This document shows positions 8,204 through 16,849 of a stretch of DNA of 38,968 nt, in pieces. A model generated the notes under the pieces. It saw only the letters and a program-made list of their open reading frames with translations. It was not told the DNA's origin and did no database searches. Position numbers and translations under genes: made by a program. Source of the stretch: an uncultured Lachnospiraceae bacterium. Its GTDB lineage: Bacteria; Bacillota; Clostridia; Lachnospirales; Lachnospiraceae. Location: contig CADANR010000005.1 in assembly GCA_902789265.1 (NCBI GenBank), positions 1-38,968 of the forward strand, given 5' to 3'. Positions within the stretch are counted from its first letter, which is position 1, and every line of letters begins with the position of its first letter.

Positions 8204-10357
8204 TTATTCTGTCCCGGTTTGTTCCTCAATGCCCGGAAATCCGTATGCCTTAATCGGGAAATTATCGAATGCCACTGCACTCAAGAACTCATCCTCTTTG
8301 AAAGATGCAATCTCTTCAGCCCAGTCATGCCACTCGCCGTCCTCGTAGGAAACAAAGCTCTCACCTTCATTGACAATCCCGTAATTATATTTGCTTAAAT
8401 CAAGACACTCTTCCTTGTGAAACATTCTGTATTGTGTAACACCGTTCGGTCCGATTGCGGTAGTATTTACAAGCGCAAACTTCTCGCCTTCGTCCGTCAT
8501 AACGCTCTCCTTTACCACAATCGAAAGCTTCTCTCCTTCGTTGAAATGAGGTTGTTCTTTGAGCAAAATCCGGTGATATCCGGCATATGTAAATGTTTCG
8601 CAGGCGGATGCCACCTTCTCTCCGTCCATCGGATTCTGAAAACCGTCTTTTAACCGATACACATCCACGGTAACTTCCGCATTGAGATCACCCGTCAGAG
8701 CAGATACGGAGTATAAATCCATATCTCCTTCGGAATCAAAAATATTCGCCGTATACACAGGCATGTTAAACAGAGTGGAATTATACATTTCCGCAGGCAT
8801 GAAATCATTTTCGAAAACGTACTGATACGGGGGAGCCACAATGGTTTGATCATCTTCTCCTTCTCCGTCTGTCGCATACAATTCCGCCACAGTCAGAAAT
8901 TCAAAGGACTGCGGGAAGCTGATATTCTGATCATAGTAGGAAAGATAGAAATAACCGTCCATTCCCCAGTCCGTACCCCAGCTGTTTCTGACTATCCACG
9001 CACCGTCTTCCGGCGGTTTATGATCTGCAAGGAAATTGTCTTTGGAAAAATGATCATCCCAGCCGACAATTGTCACTGCATGATTAATGTGCTTTATTTC
9101 ATAGGTATACTGCGCCCAGACGGAATTGTTTTCGCCGGTAAAATTCAAATAAGTATTCACTTGCATATCCGAAATATCCTCTATCCTATTTCCGAAATCA
9201 TTCGTATTAAGAAGAAGTTTCAACTGATCGGTATTCAGTGAATCCGCATCATACGTATCCGCCGGAAATCCGTTTATTCTGATACGTACTTTCAGCATTT
9301 CCCTTAATTCATCATCCGTATACGGCTTACTTTGTGCGGCATCGATATTATTTCTGTAATACAGGAACATTTTTACATATTCCTTATTTAATTCGGGGAA
9401 TTCCTCCATCGACCCTTTCACGTACACATCGACGGTTTCTGTGGAAGGAGCAGGCATGGACTGATCCGCAAAATAACCGATACCGATGGCTCTTCCCTTC
9501 ATCAGTTCACTCTTAATTGCTTCCGTTCCGGCAGGATTATAAATATAATTATCATCCTCATCATGCAAAGCAGGAGACGGTAAAACATTTGTATTTTTAA
9601 GTGCAAAGGAACTGACAAAACGATTCTCTTCCGGAATTGACCAGTCGCCGCTGTTAATAATCTGACCATCCGCATTCTGATACGGAAACATCTCCTCGGT
9701 ATTTATACCGATTCCTGCTGCCAGCGCTGATGTGGACTCCAGGTAATTTCCCCCACAGTTATAAAGCCCGTTTTCACCTTCCAGGAGAGAATATGCTCCC
9801 TCTCCGGCCTGATCGGTTTCATACGGGTACGTACCTTCTTCATAAAGTTTCTTATCGGGGAGCGCCGTATTTGCAAAGTACGCAAGATGCTTTTCGGAAA
9901 GATTCAGTTCCATGCCGTATTCTTCCTGAAAACTGTCCACCGTAAGCCCCTGTGTGCTTAAGATACTGCTTTCGCATGCTGCAATGGTTGCAAAGCTCCA
10001 ACAGGTCCCCCAGGGATTCTGACTGCGGACCTCCGGAATAATATTCTGATCACGAAGGTCAAAGGTCTCCGGAAAGTCCTTACTGCTTTCAGCCTTCCCT
10101 TGTTCCGAATAGAAGTCAATAACATCCGTTCCGTATTTCAGTAAAAGTTTGCTTCCTTCCGACAACTGCCCTTGTAAAAAATCACGTCCCAGATACTCCG
10201 TGACAGACATCTCCGACGGAATCTCCGATGCGACGATTACTTGCTCACTTTCAGAAGGTTTCACTTCCGATGCAGGAGTTTTTGTTCCGGTGCATCCCAA
10301 TGTTCCCGTGGTCATTATAAATGTTGTAAGTAATATGGCAATGATTCGTTTTTTCAT
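8204..10357 (-). CDS. Secreted papain-family (C1A) cysteine protease, lipoprotein
   Basis: A 717-residue exported protein with a lipoprotein signal (TLGC, Cys22 as lipid site) and a Ser/Glu-rich linker. The C1A core has oxyanion Gln113, catalytic Cys119 (NPWGTCWSF), His426 (NHAVTIVGW) and Asn458 ([10 protein letters not shown]). The roughly 290 residues between Cys and His are much longer than in papain and contain a large insertion. About 200 residues after the Asn form a beta-rich C-terminal domain of the kind that accompanies such clostridial proteases (lectin-like; assigned by context, not motif). It is a close paralogue of the protease at 14051-16168; segments around the His and Asn are nearly identical. 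Role: extracellular protein or peptide degradation at the cell surface. Its leader carries five tandem 13-base repeats. Confidence 0.92.
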   Translation of the reverse strand: MKKRIIAILLTTFIMTTGTLGCTGTKTPASEVKPSESEQVIVASEIPSEMSVTEYLGRDFLQGQLSEGSKLLLKYGTDVIDFYSEQGKAESSKDFPETFDLRDQNIIPEVRSQNPWGTCWSFATIAACESSILSTQGLTVDSFQEEYGMELNLSEKHLAYFANTALPDKKLYEEGTYPYETDQAGEGAYSLLEGENGLYNCGGNYLESTSALAAGIGINTEEMFPYQNADGQIINSGDWSIPEENRFVSSFALKNTNVLPSPALHDEDDNYIYNPAGTEAIKSELMKGRAIGIGYFADQSMPAPSTETVDVYVKGSMEEFPELNKEYVKMFLYYRNNIDAAQSKPYTDDELREMLKVRIRINGFPADTYDADSLNTDQLKLLLNTNDFGNRIEDISDMQVNTYLNFTGENNSVWAQYTYEIKHINHAVTIVGWDDHFSKDNFLADHKPPEDGAWIVRNSWGTDWGMDGYFYLSYYDQNISFPQSFEFLTVAELYATDGEGEDDQTIVAPPYQYVFENDFMPAEMYNSTLFNMPVYTANIFDSEGDMDLYSVSALTGDLNAEVTVDVYRLKDGFQNPMDGEKVASACETFTYAGYHRILLKEQPHFNEGEKLSIVVKESVMTDEGEKFALVNTTAIGPNGVTQYRMFHKEECLDLSKYNYGIVNEGESFVSYEDGEWHDWAEEIASFKEDEFLSAVAFDNFPIKAYGFPGIEEQTGTE

Positions 10358-10373
10358 TTTCTCTTTTCTTTTT

Positions 10374-10438
10374 TTTATTTCTTTCTTTTATTTCTTTCTT
10401 TTATTTCTGTCTTTTATTTCCGTAGTTTATTTCTGTAG
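10374..10438. repeat. Five tandem 13-bp repeats in the 5' leader of the protease gene
   Basis: Units start at 10374, 10387, 10400, 10413 and 10426, each beginning TTTATTTC, with consensus TTTATTTCTGTCT. On the coding strand this is an A-rich leader with AGAAATAAA recurring exactly every 13 bases, ending 16 bases before the start codon. Confidence 0.85.
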
Positions 10439-10515
10439 TATATATTTCGCTTTTTATGATCTACATATCATTCTTAATTCTGACTTTTTATTTCTTTTTT
10501 AATGCTAATGTATTT

Positions 10516-11271
10516 CTACACATTCCACTTATTTTCAATCAGATATTTTCTAATCTCTTCCACCACTGTATCCAGATGATAATCATAGCAATGTGAGTCT
10601 TCCGGAACGGAAACGAATTTACAATTTGAATAGCATTTCGAAGATTCCCTTACAAGATCAATCGGCACCGTCTGATCTGCCTCACCGTGCACGATTAAAA
10701 CCGGTCCCTTATAATGCTTCATCTCTTCTTCCGGATAAATCGTTCTCGCAACTCTTACGTAATTTGAGTTTAAAGTCCATCCGTCTTTGGATGTGTATTC
10801 ATCCAAACCGTCATGTAAATCAACCTCCAGACCCAGGATATTTCCGGCTCTTGCCTGCTCCGGAATCATAAGTGCCGGAGACATCGGAATAATTCCGGAA
10901 ATCTGATCCCGTTTCATTGCACCTACCATTGCAACGGTAAGTCCTCCCTGGGAATGTCCGCAAAGATATATACGCGAAATACCGGGAAGTTTTCTTGCGT
11001 AATCAATAACTGCCATTGCATTATTCAGCCATTTGTAAAGCGTATGATTTTTAAATTCTCCGTCACTTTTTCCGTGACCGTACATATCCACGCGAAGTGT
11101 TGCCATACCGATTTCATTCATCATATCGGAAACGGCAAGCAGATGTCTTTCTTCTTTATTTCCCGTAAAACCGTGTATGATAATACATAAAGGCACTTCC
11201 ACTTTTGAAGAAGACGGCATGGTTAATTCGGCGTCCAGTCTGATATTGTCATCCATAATTACATGATGCAT
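10516..11271 (-). CDS. Alpha/beta hydrolase, Est1E-like feruloyl esterase
   Basis: A 251-residue cytoplasmic-type alpha/beta hydrolase (no signal peptide). The oxyanion segment is HGFTGNKEERH. The triad is Ser107 (GHSQGG), Asp199 (HGEADQTVP) and His227 (EDSHCYDYH). Several stretches match what I know of Est1E of Butyrivibrio proteoclasticus, a structurally characterised feruloyl (cinnamoyl) esterase: CIIIHGFTG, TLRxDMYGHGKSDG and NYVRVAxTI. Length is the same. It would release ferulate from plant arabinoxylan fragments; substrate specificity is inferred from similarity. GGAGGG precedes the ATG. The gene stands between the protease and DUF6465-like genes, with terminators or A-rich leaders on both sides. 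Confidence 0.88.
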   Translation of the reverse strand: MHHVIMDDNIRLDAELTMPSSSKVEVPLCIIIHGFTGNKEERHLLAVSDMMNEIGMATLRVDMYGHGKSDGEFKNHTLYKWLNNAMAVIDYARKLPGISRIYLCGHSQGGLTVAMVGAMKRDQISGIIPMSPALMIPEQARAGNILGLEVDLHDGLDEYTSKDGWTLNSNYVRVARTIYPEEEMKHYKGPVLIVHGEADQTVPIDLVRESSKCYSNCKFVSVPEDSHCYDYHLDTVVEEIRKYLIENKWNV

Positions 11272-11334
11272 ATTTTACCCTCCACCACATAAACAATGAT
11301 ACGAATCCATTATAACATGTGGGTATAATAATGC

Positions 11335-11377
11335 ACAAAAAACAAAACAGGTCATCAGCAATATCGATGACCTGTTT
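11335..11377 (-). terminator. Terminator of the DUF6465-like gene
   Basis: Arms 11345-11356 and 11366-11377 form a 12-bp stem (AAACAGGTCATC/GATGACCTGTTT) with a 9-base loop. On the minus strand it is followed by TTTTGTTTTTTG. Confidence 0.8.
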
Positions 11378-11398
11378 GTAATCATGTTGTTTTAATTC

Positions 11399-11734
11399 TT
11401 AGAATAAATCTACAGACTTTCCTTCTGCATCAAAAATCTTCTTCTCGGATGCAACAACATATACATCTCCGCCAAGCTTTGCAGCTTTCTTCTCAATAGC
11501 TTTGATATCAATCTGCTGTCCGTCAAACTCAAAGATAATCTTTCCGAGTTTCTTAACGGGCTTTGCTGCAGCCTTCTTTGTTGCAGTCTTCTTAGCAGGT
11601 GCTACGGCCTTTGTTGCAGCCTTCTTTGCAGGTGCTTTCTTTACTGCTTCTTTCTTAGCGGGTGCTGCTTTTTTTGCTGCGGTTTTCTTCTCTGCAGGTT
11701 TCTTAGCAGCTGCTTCTTTTTTTACTTCTGCCAT
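11399..11734 (-). CDS. DUF6465-like protein with histone-H1-like tail
   Basis: A 111-residue protein in two parts. Residues about 1-62 are a low-complexity Lys/Ala/Pro tail of repeated AAKK/PAKK units, as in histone H1 C-termini and AlgP. Residues 63-111 are a compact beta-alpha domain (GKIIFEFDGQQIDIKAIEKK, then VYVVASEKKIF) as in the DUF6465 family of Lachnospiraceae; the family name is from memory. The tail is expected to bind DNA or RNA non-specifically; the function of the C-terminal domain is unknown. It has its own promoter (TTGACG-N17-TATTAT) and terminator, consistent with an abundantly expressed single gene. Confidence 0.82.
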   Translation of the reverse strand: MAEVKKEAAAKKPAEKKTAAKKAAPAKKEAVKKAPAKKAATKAVAPAKKTATKKAAAKPVKKLGKIIFEFDGQQIDIKAIEKKAAKLGGDVYVVASEKKIFDAEGKSVDLF

Positions 11735-11794
11735 GATTTCTATCCTCCTAGATTTGAAATACTAACAATAACTAACAATAGTTTTACCAACACT

Positions 11795-11823
11795 ATAATA
11801 ATTCCATTCATGCATTACGTCAA
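11795..11823 (-). promoter_or_regulatory. Promoter of the DUF6465-like gene
   Basis: On the minus strand TTGACG (11823-11818) and TATTAT (11800-11795) are separated by 17 bases, about 60 bases before the ATG. Confidence 0.7.
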
Positions 11824-11841
11824 TAAAAGCATTTGTATTTT

Positions 11842-12234
11842 TTAGAATTTTTCAACCTCCGGTGCTGCTGTAAATGAACTGAATGTAGCGGTTGCATTCT
11901 TTAAATAAAACACCTCCGTGTTACCATCATCTGCTGCATACATTCCTTTCAATTCAGGATACGCATCAAGCATGGATGCCCTTGCTTCCGGGCGATCGTC
12001 TTCCACTAATTCGCATGCAATACGAAGCCATTTCCCGTCTTTGAATGCACAAATTTCCGCCTTCGGATTTGCGTGAATCTGTTTCGAAACTTCTTTTACT
12101 TTTCCGGTTTGAATGTAAAGTTTTCCTTCAAAAATATTTGCCGTTCCGAATGGTCTGACACGGGGCTGATCGCCTTCTGCCGTAGCAAGATAATATACAC
12201 CTGCCTCTTTTAAAAACTGCGTTGCTCTTTCCAT
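11842..12234 (-). CDS. Pyridoxamine 5'-phosphate oxidase-like flavoprotein
   Basis: A 130-residue single-domain split-barrel protein of the PPOX-like/general stress protein 26 superfamily. It shows the N-terminal YYLATAEGDQPRVRPFG strand pair, KLYIQTGKVKEVSKQI and the DGKWLRIACELVED strand typical of FMN- or F420-binding split barrels. These are small flavin-dependent reductases or FMN carriers; the substrate is unknown. The ATG at 12234 is chosen because AAAGGAG ends 8 bases upstream; the in-frame TTG at 12240 is too close to that site. The leader upstream carries 12-base A-rich repeats similar to those before the protease gene. Confidence 0.85.
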   Translation of the reverse strand: MERATQFLKEAGVYYLATAEGDQPRVRPFGTANIFEGKLYIQTGKVKEVSKQIHANPKAEICAFKDGKWLRIACELVEDDRPEARASMLDAYPELKGMYAADDGNTEVFYLKNATATFSSFTAAPEVEKF

Positions 12235-12255
12235 AAACAAATCTCCTTTCTGTTT

Positions 12256-12309
12256 TTTATTTCTGTTTTTATTTCTGTATTTATTTCTGTTTTTTTTGTT
12301 TTTTATTTC
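12256..12309. repeat. Tandem ~12-bp repeats in the 5' leader of the PPOX gene
   Basis: TTTATTTC recurs at 12256, 12268, 12280 and 12302 (periods 12, 12, 22) with consensus TTTATTTCTGTT. It is clearly the same kind of unit as the 13-bp repeats at 10374-10438. Confidence 0.75.
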
Positions 12310-12384
12310 TGCTTTTTTCTGTTTTTTTCGTCCGGTTTTATTTAGATCGTTCTTTTATTTGTATCTTCTTTTTTCGTAATTCAA

Positions 12385-14061
12385 TCAGCTTCGGTACTTA
12401 TCCCGGTCAAGAAGTTTTTCACTCTTTGCCACAATAAGAGATGCTGCAACATCTCCCGTACTGTTGCTCATTGCACGGAACATTCCGCATAACGCATCGA
12501 TTCCCATAACCAGTCCGACCGCTTCCACCGGAACATTGAGCTGCGTTAATAAAACGGAAAGACAGATAAGACCTGCACCGGGTATTCCGGGTGCTCCAAT
12601 GGATAAAACAATGATGGAAACAATGACAGAAGCAAGTCCGGCTCCCGTTATTTCCACGCCGTAAACTCTCGCAAGTGTCAGTGCAAAAACAGCCATGTAC
12701 ACGCAGGTTCCGTCCATGTTAACCGTGGCACCCAACGGAATCGAAAGGGTATAAATTTTTTTATCGATTCCGAGTTTCTTTTCGCATGCATCCATATTGA
12801 TCGGAATCGAAGCATTCGAAGATGCCATTGAAAATACCTGCAACATACTCGGTACATACTTACGCACAAAATGAAGCGGATTCTCTCTTCCGAGAATCAG
12901 AATTAACAGACAGTAAACACACATCATGATGAAGAGTCCGAGCACAAATGTGCCGAGCATTCCGAGAAGCGAAAGAATCGTTTTAATACCGAGTGTAATC
13001 ATCATCGACATAACGGAACAGAATACCGCAATCGGCATGAATTTTATAATCAACGAAGTAATCTTTAAGAACAACTGATTGAGTGCCTGGAAGATCTCTT
13101 TTAAAATCGCCGAATATTTTCCGATTAATCCTGCGCCGATTCCTGTAAGTAACGCAAGGAAAATAAGTTGCAGCATATTGGATTGCACAAACGGATCAAG
13201 ATAATCGTCGGGTATAATTCCGACTATGGTATCCTTAATGGAAACATTTATCGTCTGTGATGTGATAGATGTGGCATCGGCAACACCGCCTGCAATCAGT
13301 GACGCATCCCCGGGTTTTATCACAAAGAAAACAAGCAGTCCGACTCCGACTGCAGCAAAGGTCGTAAACAGATAGATTCCCATGATTTTATATCCGATGC
13401 GTCCGAGTTCCGAAAGATCGGAAAACTGCACAATACAGGATACAATGGAAAAGAATACAACCGGTGCAACCACCATCTTCAGTGCATTCATATACATGGT
13501 CTTAATCGGAATCAGTATGTTGGATGTAAGAAAAGTATTGACCTCCTTCGGAACAAAGGAAGAAAATAACGCACCTAAAAGAATGGCTATAAGCAGTGCG
13601 CCAAGCGTCTCAATTAAGAAAAGATGCCTCGAACGATTCACTGCAATCTTTATGGAATTCACACCGTTTTTAAAATGGTATTTTACTCCGTCAGCCAAAG
13701 AACCAAGAATAATATCACGAAGGGTATCCTGAATCCCCCCGGCGTTACCGTCATCTTCTAAAAGAGCGGAAGCTGACATGTGATTGGAAAGGGAGTATTT
13801 TTCTCCCTTCGCATACATCTCAATTGAAACGGTTCCGAAAATTTTTTTAACAATGATTGTTATCTCAGTATCCGAAGAACAAACTTCCGAAGGCTCCGCA
13901 ATTTTATGCTCAATCAGACTTCCTGCGGCCTCTTCCACGATCAGCTCCACTTTCAGTCTGTCCTTCTTTTTGATCTTGCAAGTCTCCATCTGCGCCCGGA
14001 CAAAGTCAAGCATTTCATTTAAATGCTGATTGTCCGCCTGAAATTTCCGACTACTCCTCAT
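12385..14061 (-). CDS. Dicarboxylate/amino acid:cation symporter with N-terminal RsbW-like domain
   Basis: A 558-residue protein. Residues about 150-550 are a DAACS (SDF, GltPh-type) sodium- or proton-coupled transporter for glutamate, aspartate or related substrates. It has the HP1 serine-rich tip (SSNASIPIN), the TM7 NMDGT motif and the HP2 glycine-rich tip (IGAPGIPGAG). Residues 1-145 are soluble and have the order of an RsbW/SpoIIAB GHKL domain: helix KVELIVEEAAGSLIEHK (N-box, Asn replaced by Ser), strand VSIEMYAKGEKYSL (G1 region, Asp lost) and the closing LADGVKYHFKNGVNSIKI strand pair. Normal DAACS proteins are about 400-430 residues. The ATG overlaps the last 11 bases of the protease gene; GGGG in that gene's end serves as ribosome site, so the two are coupled. 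Confidence 0.9.
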   Translation of the reverse strand: MRSSRKFQADNQHLNEMLDFVRAQMETCKIKKKDRLKVELIVEEAAGSLIEHKIAEPSEVCSSDTEITIIVKKIFGTVSIEMYAKGEKYSLSNHMSASALLEDDGNAGGIQDTLRDIILGSLADGVKYHFKNGVNSIKIAVNRSRHLFLIETLGALLIAILLGALFSSFVPKEVNTFLTSNILIPIKTMYMNALKMVVAPVVFFSIVSCIVQFSDLSELGRIGYKIMGIYLFTTFAAVGVGLLVFFVIKPGDASLIAGGVADATSITSQTINVSIKDTIVGIIPDDYLDPFVQSNMLQLIFLALLTGIGAGLIGKYSAILKEIFQALNQLFLKITSLIIKFMPIAVFCSVMSMMITLGIKTILSLLGMLGTFVLGLFIMMCVYCLLILILGRENPLHFVRKYVPSMLQVFSMASSNASIPINMDACEKKLGIDKKIYTLSIPLGATVNMDGTCVYMAVFALTLARVYGVEITGAGLASVIVSIIVLSIGAPGIPGAGLICLSVLLTQLNVPVEAVGLVMGIDALCGMFRAMSNSTGDVAASLIVAKSEKLLDRDKYRS

Positions 14062-16168
14062 ATGCTCCGTACCCCTTTATCGGAAGATTATCATATGATA
14101 CACATTCGCCATACACACTGTCGCGAAAAGATTTAACCTCGTCTGCCCAGTCAAGCCATTCGCCGTCCTCATATGCAACAAAGCTTTCTCCGTGATTTAC
14201 GATACCGCGACAATACTTGGTCACCTCTTCATCCGATCCGTTATGACGCTGTCTGTAAAATGTAATGCCCTTAGCTCCGAGTGCGGAAGTATTGACAATT
14301 GCAAACTTCTCGCCCTGATCTGTCATAACACTTTCCTTAACCACAATTGCAAGTTTCTCATCCTTGTCAAAATGAATCTTCTCATTCAGCATCATTCTGT
14401 GATATCCCGCAAAAGTGAAGGTCTCCGTTACGGATGTCACCTTCTCTCCGTCCGTCGGATCTTTAAAGCCGTCCTTTAAGCGGTATATGTCTACGGTAAC
14501 ATCTGCATTCAGGTCACCGGTTAAAGCAGATACCGAATTTAAATCCATATCTTCTTCAACGGTAAAAATATTCGCCGCATATACAGGCATGTTAAACAAA
14601 GTGGAATTATAATTTTCCGCCGGCATGAAATCATTTTCCAGAATGCACTCTTTTATCGTGGTTGCAGTCTCTGTTGAATTTTTTTCCTCAGTCATCCCAA
14701 TTTCCTCAGGTGTAAAGAACTCATACGTCTGCGGAATAAATATATTCTGATCAAAATAGGAAAGATAGAAATAACCGTCCATTCCCCAGTTACTGCCCCA
14801 GCTGTTTCTGACAATCCAGGCACCGTCCTCCGGCGGTTTGTGATCTGCAAGGAAATTATCTTTGGAGAAGTGATCATCCCATCCCACAATCGTTACGGCA
14901 TGATTTCCTATGTTTTTTTCATATGTGTACTGTGCCCAGACAGAATCGTTTTCGCCCGTAAAACTCAGATATGTGTTCACTTCTTCCGGTATTTCCTCAA
15001 GCGGTTCCCCCAAATTCCCGGTGAGTAAAAGAAGCTTCAACTGTTTCGTATCAAGGGAATCAATGTTATAGGTATCTTCCGGAATATCATATATCTTAAG
15101 ACGAACCTTAAGCATCTCTCTTAATTCATCATCTGAATACTGCTTACTCTTTGCAGCATCCACATCATTCCTGTAATAAACAAACTTCTGCAGGTTTTCT
15201 TTCTCCAATTCAGGAAAACGTTTCTTAAGTTCATAAATATGTGCATCAATCAGTTCCCTGGCGGGAGCCGGCATAGACTGGTCCGCATAATAGGCAATAC
15301 CGACTGCTCTTCCCTTCATCAGTTCACTCTTGATTGCTTCCGTTCCGAAGGGATTATACACATAATTATTATCTTTATCACGCAAAGCAGGATTCGGTAG
15401 AATGTTTGTATTTTTCAAAACATACACGGAACCAAACCGTTCGCTTTCCGGAATTGACCAGTCCCCGAGATCATCTTCATTCCCTTTGGAATCCAGATAA
15501 GGGAATTCCTTTTCGCTTCTTACTCCGATTCCGGAGGCAAGTGCGGATGCTGACTCCAAATAATTACCGCCGATGTCAAGAGGGGAATCTTTTACCTTTG
15601 GCAAAGGACATATCCCCTCTCCCGCCTGGTCGATATTATAAGGATATTCACCTTCCGGGTACTGATCCGCTTCCGGAAGTGCCAATTCACCGAAATACGC
15701 CATATGTTTTTCGGAAAGGTTCAGTTCCTCGCCGTATTTCTCTTTGTATTCATCGAGATTAAGACCAAGCGTATTTAAAAGACTGCTTTCACATGCGGCA
15801 ATCGTTGCAAAACTCCAGCAGGTTCCCCAGGGATTCTGGTCACGTATCTCAGGAATAAGATTCTTCTCACGAAGATCAAAAGTCTCCGGGAATTCCACAC
15901 TGCCCTCATCTGCATTCAGTTCCGTATAGAAATCCTGTATGTCCGTTCCCCATTCCAGAAAGATCCGGTTGCTTTCCGACAGTTCCTCTTTCATGTACTC
16001 ATGCCCCAGAAATTCTTCAACAGCGACTTCCGAATGATATTCCATAGAATCTGTCTCACTTGTGACAGGCAGAACTTCCGAGGCAGGAATGTTCCCTCCG
16101 GTACATCCGGCCACGGAAGCAGTCAAAATTGTGAATGTAAAAAGTATGGATAGAAGTTTTCTTTTCAT
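14051..16168 (-). CDS. Secreted papain-family (C1A) cysteine protease, lipoprotein (paralogue)
   Basis: A protein of about 705 residues, paralogous along its whole length to the protease at 8204-10357. It has a lipoprotein signal (VAGC), then the [24 protein letters not shown] block with oxyanion Gln and catalytic Cys, His in [14 protein letters not shown] and Asn in IVRNSWGSNWGMDG. A beta-rich C-terminal domain follows. The start is placed at the internal ATG (MKRKLLS), with AAGGAAA about 7 bases upstream, rather than two codons earlier at a TTG. It ends inside the start of the symporter gene (overlap ATGAGGAGTAG), so protease and symporter are co-translated. This makes sense for degrading peptides outside and importing acidic amino acids. 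Confidence 0.92.
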   Translation of the reverse strand: MKRKLLSILFTFTILTASVAGCTGGNIPASEVLPVTSETDSMEYHSEVAVEEFLGHEYMKEELSESNRIFLEWGTDIQDFYTELNADEGSVEFPETFDLREKNLIPEIRDQNPWGTCWSFATIAACESSLLNTLGLNLDEYKEKYGEELNLSEKHMAYFGELALPEADQYPEGEYPYNIDQAGEGICPLPKVKDSPLDIGGNYLESASALASGIGVRSEKEFPYLDSKGNEDDLGDWSIPESERFGSVYVLKNTNILPNPALRDKDNNYVYNPFGTEAIKSELMKGRAVGIAYYADQSMPAPARELIDAHIYELKKRFPELEKENLQKFVYYRNDVDAAKSKQYSDDELREMLKVRLKIYDIPEDTYNIDSLDTKQLKLLLLTGNLGEPLEEIPEEVNTYLSFTGENDSVWAQYTYEKNIGNHAVTIVGWDDHFSKDNFLADHKPPEDGAWIVRNSWGSNWGMDGYFYLSYFDQNIFIPQTYEFFTPEEIGMTEEKNSTETATTIKECILENDFMPAENYNSTLFNMPVYAANIFTVEEDMDLNSVSALTGDLNADVTVDIYRLKDGFKDPTDGEKVTSVTETFTFAGYHRMMLNEKIHFDKDEKLAIVVKESVMTDQGEKFAIVNTSALGAKGITFYRQRHNGSDEEVTKYCRGIVNHGESFVAYEDGEWLDWADEVKSFRDSVYGECVSYDNLPIKGYGAYEE

Positions 16169-16187
16169 GGTCAATTTCCTTACACAA

Positions 16188-16229
16188 TTTTTTATCGTTT
16201 CAGTTTTTATCGTTTTCTCATTATTTCTG
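16188..16229. repeat. Short A-rich tandem repeats in the 5' leader of the second protease gene
   Basis: TTTTTATCGTTT occurs twice about 15 bases apart, then TTATTTCTG, on the plus strand. On the coding strand this is another A-rich periodic leader directly before the start, parallel to 10374-10438 but with a different unit. Coordinates may be off by a base. Confidence 0.5.
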
Positions 16230-16273
16230 AAATGATAATTTGTGCTCAGTCCTGTACAGAGACTACGCCGGAA

Positions 16274-16669
16274 CTATACGGGCGGCATATCCTTCTCTGC
16301 AGCCGGTTCTACGGTAATCTTGAATCCCATATCGGAAAAATGTGCTTTCATAAATGCTACCGGCATCTGCGGAGTTACTTCTACAATCGGATCATTACAA
16401 TTTCTTGTAGATGTATGTGTAACATGAATCTTATGCGGTCCGTACGGTACTACCAGACGAACACTTTCCTTGTTTGCTAGATGGCCGAACGGCATATCAT
16501 CGATATATACTCCCATTCCTACTGCCATACCCATAAAGCTACCCATGCGGTAAAGCTGAATTGCTCCGCAATTTGCGGTGTCCAGCGGTTTTTGACATTT
16601 GGGACAAACCATCGTATTCTCATCCCCGTTAAAAACGTTTCCGCATCCACATCGAAATCTGCATTTCAT
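16274..16669 (-). CDS. Zinc-ribbon protein of unknown function
   Basis: A 131-residue protein. The N-terminus is a zinc ribbon: C3, C7, C9 then MVCPKC (C22, C25). Residues about 45-120 are predicted beta-rich. They include GVYIDDMPFGHLANKESV and VPYGPHKIHVTH, a layout like PEGA-type or carboxypeptidase-regulatory beta folds ('nice short sugar-like strand, DG, P, G'). There is no signal peptide or membrane segment. I do not recognise the family with confidence. AGGAGG lies 8 bases before the ATG. It is separated from the kinase operon upstream by the palindrome at 16705-16742 and convergent with nothing. Confidence 0.7.
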   Translation of the reverse strand: MKCRFRCGCGNVFNGDENTMVCPKCQKPLDTANCGAIQLYRMGSFMGMAVGMGVYIDDMPFGHLANKESVRLVVPYGPHKIHVTHTSTRNCNDPIVEVTPQMPVAFMKAHFSDMGFKITVEPAAEKDMPPV

Positions 16670-16697
16670 ATTTTTTTCCTCCTGATAAATGAAAATG

Positions 16698-16757
16698 AAG
16701 GAGTGTCAACTACCCACGACCTAAAGGTCATGGGTAGTTGACTTCCAATCACTCCTT
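16698..16757. repeat. Long palindrome resembling an IS200/IS605 end
   Basis: Arms 16705-16721 and 16726-16742 (beginning GTCAACTACCCA) form a 17-bp hairpin with a TAAA loop and one C/A mismatch that is a G-T wobble on the other strand. An outer inverted repeat, AAGGAGTG (16698-16705) and CACTCCTT (16750-16757), extends it. No T-tract follows on either strand, so it is not a standard terminator. The ACGACC-TAAA-GGTCATGGG core resembles subterminal hairpins of IS200/IS605 elements; no tnpA or tnpB is present. Confidence 0.6.
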
Positions 16758-16849
16758 AAAAAATCTACTGTTTGTATTCTACTGTTTTTTCTGTGGCTGT
16801 TCAATATTCAATTCCAATACATCTTTTCCGGTTTTCTGCTGCCGCGACT

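Noticed and set aside
10374..10438. Possible CRISPR array because of regular repeats
   Set aside because: Units are 13 bases with no spacers, low complexity, and no cas genes nearby.
16705..16742. The palindrome as an ordinary intrinsic terminator of the kinase operon
   Set aside because: No run of T follows the stem on the minus strand; the sequence reads CTCCTTCATTTTC.
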